Shown: positions 1-5,575, counted from the stretch's first letter. The stretch: DNA of 6,662 nucleotides from DASPSR01 sp035516175 (GCA_035516175.1 DATJAO010000039.1:1-6662); one strand, 5' to 3'. Numbers and translations are program-made. Notes: generated by a model from the sequence alone, not told the origin.

Positions 1-231
1 GTTTTCTACAGCTCGGACCGAGCTGGTGGCGTGAACCGTCGTTCAGACCCCTCAAATGCGTTGGACGAACAGCCAGGCATCGCGGGGATCACGGTCCTTC
101 ACGATGATCTCGATGCCGCGGAACATGGTGCTGGACGACCATGCGTCCACCACTTTGCCGCCATCGACTTGCGCTTCGATTCTCAGATGGCCTTCAATCC
201 TGGTGATAGGATCAATTGCTATCTTTGGCAT
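1..231 (-). CDS. [NiFe]-hydrogenase large subunit, N-terminal part, with two in-frame UGA (probable selenocysteine) codons; runs off the window
   Basis: This is the first 77 codons of the catalytic subunit of a group 1-type uptake [NiFe] hydrogenase, which binds the Ni-Fe(CN)2CO site and interconverts H2 with protons and electrons. The opening MPKIAIDPITRIEGH is the family N-terminus (the ITRIEGH motif). It is followed by a TMFRGIE segment and by DPRDAWLFVQRI just before L1. Where the family reads RICGVCTTVHA, this frame reads R-I-UGA-G-V-UGA-T-T-V-H-A. It continues with SSVRAVEN, so homology is unbroken across both TGA codons (60 and 63). In the family, the first L1 cysteine is a terminal Ni ligand and the second bridges Ni and Fe. 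The start is set by the Shine-Dalgarno AAAGGAGGAG 5 nt upstream. The gene lies 36 nt after the small subunit and is surely cotranscribed with it. It has no export signal, as expected for a subunit carried out by its Tat-tagged partner. Alternatives are a pseudogene or sequencing errors; both are less likely given two independent TGAs exactly at the cysteine positions plus a hairpin. Confidence 0.9.
9..25 (-). promoter_or_regulatory. Candidate bacterial SECIS hairpin in the hydrogenase large-subunit mRNA
   Basis: The minus-strand RNA contains CAGCUCG-GUC-CGAGCUG, a perfect 7-bp stem with a 3-nt loop starting with G. If the last G-C pair opens, the loop reads GGUCC, resembling the GGUCU in the apical loop of the E. 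coli fdhF SECIS. The loop begins 24 nt after the second UGA and 33 nt after the first. Bacterial SECIS elements sit inside the coding sequence with the apical loop roughly 16-37 nt after the Sec codon and a G early in the loop, so one hairpin could serve both codons. The encoded residues here (ATSS) differ from the commoner ALAS of the family, which may reflect selection for the stem. Function is inferred from shape and position only. Confidence 0.72.
43..54 (-). other. Recoded UGA-GGG-GUC-UGA: candidate UxxU replacing the L1 CxxC
   Basis: On the minus strand, the four codons TGA GGG GTC TGA occupy the place of the L1 Cys-Gly-Val-Cys motif of [NiFe]-hydrogenase large subunits. The first TGA is at 54-52 (codon 60) and the second at 45-43 (codon 63). 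TGA is used as a genuine terminator by the diheme cytochrome gene (1868-1866), sorB (2967-2965) and the EamA gene (4699-4697). Cysteine elsewhere uses ordinary codons. A genome-wide reassignment of UGA is therefore unlikely, and site-specific selenocysteine insertion is the simplest explanation. Confidence 0.82.
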
Positions 232-236
232 GATTT

Positions 237-246
237 CTCCTCCTTT
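237..246 (-). promoter_or_regulatory. Strong ribosome binding site of the hydrogenase large subunit
   Basis: The minus-strand sequence AAAGGAGGAG, followed by AAATC and then ATG at 231, is a near-ideal Shine-Dalgarno with 5-nt spacing. It fixes the start well upstream of the two TGA codons. This argues that the region before them is translated and is not a remnant 5' of a later start. Confidence 0.85.
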
Positions 247-249
247 AAG

Positions 250-269
250 ATTTTTTTATCAATAAGATT
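250..269. repeat. 20-bp direct repeat, copy 1 (between hydrogenase subunit genes)
   Basis: A T-run followed by ATCAATAAGATT is identical over 20 bases to the sequence at 1446-1465, in the same orientation. This copy overlaps the small-subunit stop codon (268-270) and ends just before the large-subunit Shine-Dalgarno. Its core TTATCAATAA is nearly symmetrical (TTAT-N2-ATAA). The two copies bracket the small-subunit gene. The low complexity of the T-run lowers the significance, but the 12 bases after it also match exactly. Confidence 0.6.
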
Positions 270-1341
270 ATTCGTGTTTATCGTCTTTTTTCGGCTTCAT
301 GGCCCTGCCAATTCCATGGGCGACAAGACCGACTGCTGTCGCAACCGCGAGACCGGCACCAATCTTATCGGCGGTCGTCTCGACGCCAAAGCCGGGAACG
401 GTAGGCAGCCTCTTGTAGAACGGCGACATGGTGTCCCAGTTATGGTCGGCAGCGCAAGCAATGCAGCCGTGACCAGCCTGGACCGGCCAGCTCGTGCCCT
501 CGTTATATTTGACCGTCGGACAGTTGAGATATGCCTCCGGGCCTTTGCAGCCCATCTCATAGAGGCACCAGCCCTGCCGGTGGCCCTCGTCGCCCCATTG
601 CCGCACGAACTGTCCTGCGTCGAAATGGGCGCGCCGTTCGCAGTTGTCATGGATCCGTTTGCCGTGCGCAAAGAGCGGACGAGAGTGACTGTCAAGCTGC
701 GGTAACGACTTGAAGGTCAGGAAGTGCACGATCGTGGCGGTGAGGTTCTCAGCATTCACGGGGCAGCCGGGTAGATTAACGAGGGTGATGCCGGATACGG
801 CATCTTTCACGCCCACACATCCCGTTGGGTTGGGATTGGCGCTCGCTACGCCGCCCCACGCCGCGCAGGACCCTACCGCGATCGTGGCCATGGCATTGCC
901 GCATACTTCCCTGGCAGTCGAGAGAGCTGTTTTACCGCTGACGGTACAATAGATCCCGCCGTCCTTCATCGGGATCGCGCCTTCAACGATCGTGATGTAT
1001 TTGCCTTTCTGGTTCTTGACCACGTCCATGAGAGATTTTTCTGCCGCTTTCCCGGATGGTGACATGATGGTCTCATGATACTCGAGAGAAATAATATCGA
1101 GGACGAGAGAGCCTATCGTTGGTTTAGTCGCTCTGAGCGTGGCCTCAGAATCTCCAGCACAGTCCGAAAACTCAAGCCATACAACATAGGGTTTCTGGGC
1201 TTTTTCCAACGCTTCGGCGATCTTGGATGCATACGATGCCGGCAGCGCCAGCGTTGCGGCCATTGCGGTGCAGAACTTCATGAAGTCCCGCCGCGATACG
1301 CCGCGCTTGACAAGACTCTGGTACACGCTCTCATCTCGCAT
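268..1341 (-). CDS. [NiFe]-hydrogenase small subunit, Tat-exported, C-terminally membrane-anchored, with an Asp proximal-cluster ligand
   Basis: This is the electron-transfer subunit carrying three Fe-S clusters from the Ni-Fe site to the outside (357 aa, normal length). A twin-arginine signal is at about 16-38 (SRRDFMKFC, then an Ala-rich hydrophobic stretch). The proximal-cluster region reads DCAGDSE (C61, D64), where most relatives have CxGCxE, so one ligand cysteine is Asp. The other two proximal ligands are C159 (GSCAAWGG) and C193 (LPGCPVN). The distal cluster uses H231, C234, C259 and C265. The medial [3Fe-4S] cluster uses C274, C293 and C296. G164 lies where O2-tolerant six-cysteine enzymes have an extra cysteine, so that cluster type is absent. 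C174 (NPTGC) is an unusual extra cysteine. Residues 327-347 form one membrane helix, then a charged tail. Start support: AGGAGGT 8 nt upstream. A Cys-to-Asp proximal ligand has a precedent in actinobacterial-type (group 1h) hydrogenases. A cytochrome b or other partner is not visible here. Confidence 0.95.
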   Translation of the reverse strand: MRDESVYQSLVKRGVSRRDFMKFCTAMAATLALPASYASKIAEALEKAQKPYVVWLEFSDCAGDSEATLRATKPTIGSLVLDIISLEYHETIMSPSGKAAEKSLMDVVKNQKGKYITIVEGAIPMKDGGIYCTVSGKTALSTAREVCGNAMATIAVGSCAAWGGVASANPNPTGCVGVKDAVSGITLVNLPGCPVNAENLTATIVHFLTFKSLPQLDSHSRPLFAHGKRIHDNCERRAHFDAGQFVRQWGDEGHRQGWCLYEMGCKGPEAYLNCPTVKYNEGTSWPVQAGHGCIACAADHNWDTMSPFYKRLPTVPGFGVETTADKIGAGLAVATAVGLVAHGIGRAMKPKKDDKHE

Positions 1342-1383
1342 AGCAAACCTCCTATAGGGATTTTAAATTAAATTTATAAAAAG

Positions 1384-1402
1384 GGATAGATAGAGTCTAT
1401 CC
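1384..1402. repeat. Inverted repeat over the hydrogenase promoter -10 region, possible operator
   Basis: GGATAGA (1384-1390) and TCTATCC (1396-1402) form a perfect 7-bp inverted repeat with a 5-nt spacer. It overlaps the proposed -10 box and start site. It could be a repressor site or a hairpin at the 5' end of the leader. The arms are themselves repetitive (GATA-rich), so chance is possible. Confidence 0.45.
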
Positions 1403-1422
1403 GAGGGTCGCGACTCTGTCAA
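1394..1422 (-). promoter_or_regulatory. Sigma70-type promoter for the hydrogenase genes
   Basis: The minus strand has a perfect -35 box TTGACA (1422-1417), a 17-nt spacer, and TAGACT (1399-1394) as a -10 box, which matches TATAAT at four of six positions. Transcription would start near 1387, leaving a leader of about 45 nt before the small-subunit ATG at 1341. The spacer contains the palindrome GTCGCGAC. This implies that the hydrogenase can be transcribed separately from the sulfite/cytochrome operon upstream. Confidence 0.6.
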
Positions 1423-1445
1423 GGCATAGCGTAACTTTTTGTCTC

Positions 1446-1465
1446 ATTTTTTTATCAATAAGATT
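1446..1465. repeat. 20-bp direct repeat, copy 2 (upstream of the hydrogenase promoter)
   Basis: This is identical over 20 bases to 250-269, in the same orientation. It lies about 24 nt upstream of the -35 box, centred roughly 69 nt before the proposed start site, where a transcription activator could bind. It is also about 30 nt after the stop of the small cytochrome gene. No clear hairpin terminator is visible in this gap (1342-1497). Confidence 0.6.
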
Positions 1466-1497
1466 TAATACTTTTTCCCTATCTCAGTGACATGTCT

Positions 1498-1827
1498 TTA
1501 TTGAAGTGACTTCAAAATATATGCGGCAATCTCCTTTGCCTGCTTGTCCGGAATGGTATTTGCATCGAATTTGATCATTCCAGGGCCGGGATTTCTCATG
1601 ATCTTAACTATATCCGCTTCCGTCTTGACATTATTGGCTTCCCGGTCCTGTTTGTGCAAAGTTTTTTTCGGGTTGACGATATTCCCTCCATCCGGGTGGC
1701 ATACGGCGCAGTGCTGCTTGAACAACGCTTCTCCCGACTGAGCAGGATCCGCCGCCATTCCGATGGATGCCACAGTCACAAGAAATACCGCTACACCAAG
1801 TGCTAAAACAACGAAGACTTTTTTCAT
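1498..1827 (-). CDS. Small periplasmic class I monoheme cytochrome c
   Basis: This is a 109-aa soluble electron carrier. A Sec signal peptide covers about residues 1-25 (MKK, then a long hydrophobic core, cleavage near GMA-ADP). One heme c site, C40-AVC-H44, has H44 as the proximal ligand. M84, in PGPGMIKF, is the likely axial methionine, giving the c6/c553-like order CxxCH then Met. The C-terminal helix DKQAKEIAAYILKSL is the usual one packing on the heme. An AAGGAGA Shine-Dalgarno precedes the ATG. It is the last gene of the sorA-sorB-diheme-cytochrome run, 38 nt after the diheme gene. It probably carries electrons between SorB, the diheme protein and the respiratory chain; the exact partner cannot be read from sequence. 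Confidence 0.93.
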   Translation of the reverse strand: MKKVFVVLALGVAVFLVTVASIGMAADPAQSGEALFKQHCAVCHPDGGNIVNPKKTLHKQDREANNVKTEADIVKIMRNPGPGMIKFDANTIPDKQAKEIAAYILKSLQ

Positions 1828-1865
1828 AGCATATCTCCTTTTCCCTGCTTAATAAAAAATTATGG

Positions 1866-2924
1866 TCATTCCGCGGCCGGCAAAATCGGCACGGTCATTG
1901 CGTCCTCGGATATTTTACCCGTTAATGACGTGAAAAATGCGGCGATGTCGCCTGTCTGCTGATCCGAAAGCTCTTTCCCGAGCTGTATCTTTGCCATGAT
2001 CCATATCGCCCGGTTAAGCTTGTCGACAGAGCCGTCATGAAAGTATGGCGGCGTCATCGCCACGTTCCTCAGCACCGGCACCTTGAATACGAATTTGTCG
2101 GCCTCGTTCTTCGTAACAACGAAGCGTCCCTCATCGATCTTCACGCTCTTGGTATATTTTGCGTAAGGCTCCATGACGCCGAACTTTTGATACATCTGGC
2201 CGCCCAGGTAGGGACTGAAATGGCAGGTCATGCATCCGGTATCCAGGAACGTTTTTAGTCCCCTCTTCTGCTGCTCCGTCAGCGCGCTTGCATTTCCCTT
2301 CATGAAATCGTCAAAAGGAGCGGGCGTCACAAGCGTCCGTTCAAAAGCGCCGATCGCCATTGCAAAGTTGTCCACGGTCACCGGTTCTTTCTCCCCAGGG
2401 AAGGCCTCTTGGAACAGGGCAAAGTATCCCTTCATCCCCCTGAGTATCTTTTCCACTGCTTCGTAGGACGGCATGCCGAAGGAAGGTGGCCCGACCAATG
2501 CCTGTTTTGCCTGGTCTTCCACGTTCGTTCGGTTGCCTATCCAGTGCGCGGATATCTGAGCTGCTGCGTTCAGAATTGTCGGAGAATTACGCGGGTTATC
2601 CTTGCAGTTGTTCCCTTTCGCCACCTTCAGGCCGTCTTCCGCATAGAGGCTGATCGGATGGCACTTGGCGCAGCTCACGGTGCCATCGGCAGAAATCCGC
2701 ATCTCATAATAAAGTATCTTCCCCAGTTTCACCTTTGCCGGAGTGATCGGGTTTTGATCCAAGGGCATTGTCTGCGGCAGAGGTCCAAAGATCTGACTCG
2801 CCCTCGTTATAAGATCATTGTCTCCTTCTCCGGCTAACGCACTGCTTACGAGTACGAGAACCGTCATGGCAGACAGAAATAAGCTCAGGAGCGTACAAAC
2901 TGGTATCCGTTCTCTGATATTCAT
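1866..2924 (-). CDS. Diheme cytochrome c peroxidase / MauG-family protein with altered peroxidase-site residues
   Basis: This is a 352-aa periplasmic diheme cytochrome of the bacterial CcpA/MauG family, with a Sec signal at about 1-31. Heme sites are C85-AKC-H89 (N-terminal, the peroxidatic heme in the family) and C231-MTC-H235 (C-terminal, electron-accepting). Other family landmarks are RNSPTILNAA (112-121), W128 (equivalent to the Trp between hemes), VLRNVAMTPPYFHDGS (284-299) and MAKIQLG with M310, the expected axial Met of the C-terminal heme. Aligning by eye with Pseudomonas CCP, the displaceable His of the peroxidatic heme (GHNW) is Asn105 (GNNC), and the catalytic Glu of the EMG motif is Ser148 (PPSFGM). 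Classical H2O2 reduction is therefore uncertain. The start has an AGGAG Shine-Dalgarno. The gene lies 40 nt after sorB and 38 nt before the small cytochrome, within one operon. Confidence 0.93.
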   Translation of the reverse strand: MNIRERIPVCTLLSLFLSAMTVLVLVSSALAGEGDNDLITRASQIFGPLPQTMPLDQNPITPAKVKLGKILYYEMRISADGTVSCAKCHPISLYAEDGLKVAKGNNCKDNPRNSPTILNAAAQISAHWIGNRTNVEDQAKQALVGPPSFGMPSYEAVEKILRGMKGYFALFQEAFPGEKEPVTVDNFAMAIGAFERTLVTPAPFDDFMKGNASALTEQQKRGLKTFLDTGCMTCHFSPYLGGQMYQKFGVMEPYAKYTKSVKIDEGRFVVTKNEADKFVFKVPVLRNVAMTPPYFHDGSVDKLNRAIWIMAKIQLGKELSDQQTGDIAAFFTSLTGKISEDAMTVPILPAAE

Positions 2925-2964
2925 GGCCGGTCTCCTATGGTTAGTTTATCTAAATTCGTAAGCG

Positions 2965-3306
2965 TCATTTACCCGTACCGTAGTTTGTGGCAAGATAGTC
3001 ACTGATGGTCTTTGCGTCTTCTTCATTGATGGGTGCACCCATAACCTTGATCATCTTGTTCACTTCCGCTGTCCACGTTGCCCGCGGGAACGGCGGCTGC
3101 ATCGTAATGTAGTCCAGGCTGTGGCAGATATTGCAGAGCGTCGATACTTTGTCCAGACCAGGGCCGGACTTCAACTGCGTCTGGATCACCGGCAGTTCCA
3201 TGGAATGCACGGTTCCCTTCTCAACATTCGATGGACTCTGACCCTGAGCAAAGGCCAGCGCTGCCGCAAAAATCACAATCGAGATGACTATCAAGAGGTT
3301 TTTCAT
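2965..3306 (-). CDS. sorB: Monoheme cytochrome c subunit of sulfite dehydrogenase (SorB-like)
   Basis: This is a 113-aa periplasmic cytochrome that takes electrons from the molybdenum subunit SorA. The Sec signal is at about 1-20 (MKNLLIVISIVIFAAALAFA). One heme c site is C58-NIC-H62. The later Met-rich stretch MIKVMGAPI (M85, M89) supplies the probable axial Met, matching the SorB pattern. DYITMQPPFPRATW after the heme and the final helix (EEDAKTISDYLATNYG) are also SorB-like. It starts 10 nt after the sorA TAG stop. Its Shine-Dalgarno AGGAGG overlaps that stop, so the two are translationally linked, as expected for a heterodimer. The stop codon is TGA. Confidence 0.9.
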   Translation of the reverse strand: MKNLLIVISIVIFAAALAFAQGQSPSNVEKGTVHSMELPVIQTQLKSGPGLDKVSTLCNICHSLDYITMQPPFPRATWTAEVNKMIKVMGAPINEEDAKTISDYLATNYGTGK

Positions 3307-3316
3307 GGCGTGCCTC

Positions 3317-4516
3317 CTATTTCACCGTTACTTCGATTTTTTCGATATTGTTCCTCATGAAACCAGCTGGGTTCCAGAGGGGCTCAAACGGCTGCGATTG
3401 GCCGATGCTGTTCGTGGCCTTGACCATGAGCGTGTATTTGCCTGCTTTTTTGGGTTCCCACGGATAGGTCCATTGGATCCACGCGTACTTTCCGAGGTCC
3501 TTCCCCAGTTTCGTTTCGTCCCAGGTCTTGCCGTTGTCGGTCGAGACGACAACTTCCCTGATGCCGTAACCGCCGGAGAATGCAATGCCCATGACAGTTA
3601 CGGGCTTGTGCGCCTTGAGAGCTGACCCATCAGAAGGCTCGACAATGAATGACCGGGTATCGAGCATGTTTATGGGGATCGACTTTTTCATACCCGTACC
3701 GGGGGGAACACAGGCGCAAGGATCATCAGGTATCCGGTATGCGCTTTTCATCCAGAACCCCTCGAATTGTTTGGGAAGGACGGTGATAGTGCTCAGGCAC
3801 TTGACCCAGTAAGTTGCAAACCATCCGGGCACGATGAGCCGGACCGGGAAGCCATTGAGCAAGGGCAGATACTTGCCGTTCATCTCGTACGCAACTATAA
3901 TGTCGTCTTCCATGGCTTTATCAAGCGGCAGGCTCTTGACGAAATCCGGCACCGATGGAAGCGGAGGGCCGTCAAGCCCATCGAACGAAACTTCCACCGA
4001 ATCTGCCTTGACGCCTGCTTCCTTCAGAATATCCTTGAGGCGGGCACCGGTCCACGTGACGTTCCCCATTGCTCCGTTCTTCCACTGGCCGCCTGGCACA
4101 CGGGGCTCAAATAAACTTCTGCTGTTTCCTGAGCACTGGATGACTGCGGTGTACGTTATCTTCTCGAACTTTGTCTTGAGATCGTCCATAGAAAGTTGGA
4201 CTTCCTTCTCCGTGTTGCCGCCGACCTTAAGCCGCCACTCGTTCAGGTCCACGGACGTGGGGATCTGAGAAATATGCCACCGCACAAAGACTGCCTCGTT
4301 CGGTGTGATCAGTTCTTTGAAATAATGGAACGGCGTCTCAAGCTGCGGGGGACGGTTGGTGAGAAGGATCATGTCCGTCTTTTCCGGGAATTTTGCAAGC
4401 TTCCGTTCGTCAATAGCTGCCAACAGCTCTACAGGGATCTCACCAAGCGCGGTCATAGCGGTCAGAACACCAGCGGTCTTTAGGAAACGCCTTCTCGTGA
4501 AAGTCGACTTTTCCAT
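3317..4516 (-). CDS. sorA: Sulfite dehydrogenase molybdenum subunit (SorA-like), Tat-exported
   Basis: This enzyme oxidises sulfite to sulfate in the periplasm and passes electrons to the SorB cytochrome (399 aa, normal size). A Tat signal is at about 7-33 (TRRRFLKTAG and a hydrophobic stretch). The molybdopterin-binding sulfite-oxidase fold covers about 60-265. C128 in VIQCSGNSRS is the Mo-ligating cysteine. The segments LPLLNGFPVRLIVPGWFATYW (217-237, including Y236) and WMKSAYRIP are characteristic of the family. The C-terminal Mo-co dimerisation (Ig-like) domain follows at about 275-399 (VVVSTDNGKTW, WNPAGFMRNN). There is no cytochrome b5 domain. I chose the ATG at 4516 over an ATG 35 codons upstream because it has a GGAGGA site and puts the twin arginines at the N-terminus; the longer form adds non-family residues and overlaps the promoter. 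It is the first gene of the operon. Confidence 0.93.
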   Translation of the reverse strand: MEKSTFTRRRFLKTAGVLTAMTALGEIPVELLAAIDERKLAKFPEKTDMILLTNRPPQLETPFHYFKELITPNEAVFVRWHISQIPTSVDLNEWRLKVGGNTEKEVQLSMDDLKTKFEKITYTAVIQCSGNSRSLFEPRVPGGQWKNGAMGNVTWTGARLKDILKEAGVKADSVEVSFDGLDGPPLPSVPDFVKSLPLDKAMEDDIIVAYEMNGKYLPLLNGFPVRLIVPGWFATYWVKCLSTITVLPKQFEGFWMKSAYRIPDDPCACVPPGTGMKKSIPINMLDTRSFIVEPSDGSALKAHKPVTVMGIAFSGGYGIREVVVSTDNGKTWDETKLGKDLGKYAWIQWTYPWEPKKAGKYTLMVKATNSIGQSQPFEPLWNPAGFMRNNIEKIEVTVK

Positions 4517-4523
4517 AGCAGTA

Positions 4524-4529
4524 TCCTCC
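4524..4529 (-). promoter_or_regulatory. Ribosome binding site that decides the sorA start
   Basis: GGAGGA on the minus strand lies 7 nt before the ATG at 4516. No comparable site precedes the in-frame ATG at 4621, which also lies upstream of the proposed promoter. The protein therefore begins MEKSTFTRRR. Confidence 0.8.
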
Positions 4530-4583
4530 AAAAGTATGATGTTAACTGCAACAGATGGCGGGGAAAAAACCGAGATAGTTTTT

Positions 4584-4611
4584 ATTATAGCGCAAAAATA
4601 GAGCTCTTCAA
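4584..4611 (-). promoter_or_regulatory. Sigma70-type promoter of the sorAB-cytochrome operon
   Basis: The minus strand carries TTGAAG (4611-4606), a 16-nt spacer and a perfect TATAAT (4589-4584). The start would be near 4577, giving a leader of about 60 nt to the sorA ATG. The box lies in the 180-bp gap 4517-4696 between the transporter and sorA, which otherwise shows only AT-rich sequence and no RNA gene that I can see. Confidence 0.65.
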
Positions 4612-4696
4612 GGCAGGACAAAAAATAACATTTTACGGAAAGGATCGAAATTAATCTCAGCTGCTGACGAACAGTGTAGACATGTTCAGGGCCTGA

Positions 4697-5575
4697 TCAT
4701 TCAGCCGTTGGGAGGTTCTCGCTCCCCTTCCCGTAGTGCATCACCATGTATCCGGAAACAAGTATGAGGATCCCACCGAACAGGGTGATCAACGTGGGCG
4801 TCTCCGAAAGGAAAAAGAAGGCGAGAGGTATGGCGGCAAGGGGCTCCATGTATCCAAGGATGGCAGCGTGCTGTGCTATCACTTTCCTGAGTGCATTAAA
4901 GTAAAGGAGCGGAGCAAGGTTGGAGTGAAATAACCCCGTCACCAAGAGAAGCGCCCCAGCGCGGTAGGACATATGGTGGTCGGTGGTCAGAGCAGCCGGT
5001 GCGGTGACAGCGGCAGTGATCCAGAGATTGACGATGATAGCCTTGTGGTGAAGCAGCAACTGGCTGAGCCTGCGGGAGAACATGATCACGAACGCATAGG
5101 CCAGGCCCGACAGGGTGCCGGCGGCAATGCCCACCGTATGCACGCTGTCCAGACTGAGATTCCCCCCGGCGACGACGATCATGATCATTCCGAGAACGGC
5201 CAATGGTAGCGAGATGAGCGTCACCCTCTGCAGGCGTTCGGATATCAGGATCGGTGCTAACGCAGCAACGAACACGGGGGCCGTATAATGGGTAAAGACA
5301 GCGTTCGAGACCGTAGTATGCCCCAGGGAGAAGAAATAGGAGATATTGTTCGTGATCGATGCGATCGAGAGACCGACAAAGAGATGCCATGATTTAAGGC
5401 TCATGATGGCCTCTGGGAAGTCCCCTCGGAGCCTCAGGACCAGGGGAACGAGGAAACTCGCGATGAGAGATGTATAGAAAAGGACCACGGCGGGTGGAAG
5501 CGCCATCCAGCGGATCATCGGGCCCCAGGTGCTCCAGATCAGCATGGCGAAGATGATTTTTAGGTAGTTTGCCAT
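4697..5575 (-). CDS. EamA/DMT-superfamily membrane transporter, substrate unknown
   Basis: This is a 292-aa integral inner-membrane protein with about ten hydrophobic helices arranged as two repeated EamA halves. Repeat one is at roughly 5-135. It has FAMLIWSTWGP in helix 1, NNISYFFSLGHTTVSNAVFTHYTAPVF, and ILISERL at the end. Repeat two is at roughly 147-280. It has SGLAYAFVIMFSRRL, then LLYFNALRKVIAQHAAILGYMEPLAAIPLAFFFLSE with the PLAA...SE motif common in the family. Members export metabolites or amino acids, but the substrate cannot be told from sequence. Only a weak CGGA precedes the ATG at 5575, yet helix 1 begins at once, so the start is plausible. It stops with TGA. It lies between a likely terminator and the sorA promoter, and has no obvious link to the redox genes. 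Confidence 0.9.
   Translation of the reverse strand: MANYLKIIFAMLIWSTWGPMIRWMALPPAVVLFYTSLIASFLVPLVLRLRGDFPEAIMSLKSWHLFVGLSIASITNNISYFFSLGHTTVSNAVFTHYTAPVFVAALAPILISERLQRVTLISLPLAVLGMIMIVVAGGNLSLDSVHTVGIAAGTLSGLAYAFVIMFSRRLSQLLLHHKAIIVNLWITAAVTAPAALTTDHHMSYRAGALLLVTGLFHSNLAPLLYFNALRKVIAQHAAILGYMEPLAAIPLAFFFLSETPTLITLFGGILILVSGYMVMHYGKGSENLPTAE

Noticed and set aside
43..54. Genome-wide reassignment of UGA (to Cys, Gly or Trp)
   Set aside because: TGA ends the diheme cytochrome, sorB and EamA genes at the expected family lengths, and the other proteins use normal Cys, Gly and Trp codons with no internal TGA.
1..231. Reading the large-subunit fragment as a decayed pseudogene
   Set aside because: Both TGAs fall exactly on the two active-site cysteines and nowhere else. 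The frame and family residues continue, the ribosome site is strong, and a SECIS-like hairpin follows at the right distance. Random decay would not give this pattern.
31..705. Plus-strand open frame of 224 codons
   Set aside because: It runs antisense to the hydrogenase genes, resembles no protein family, and overlaps far better supported minus-strand genes.
828..870. Six-cysteine proximal cluster as in O2-tolerant membrane-bound hydrogenases
   Set aside because: The small subunit lacks the CxCC arrangement (it has CAGD), and the second supernumerary position (five residues after C159) is Gly164.
1342..1497. Intrinsic terminator after the small cytochrome gene
   Set aside because: The gap is T/A-rich but I see no GC-rich hairpin followed directly by a T-run on the minus strand.
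4517..4621. N-terminal extension of sorA from an ATG at 4621
   Set aside because: The extra 35 residues have no family likeness and would place the twin-arginine signal internally. The region contains the likely promoter, and the ATG at 4516 has a good ribosome site.
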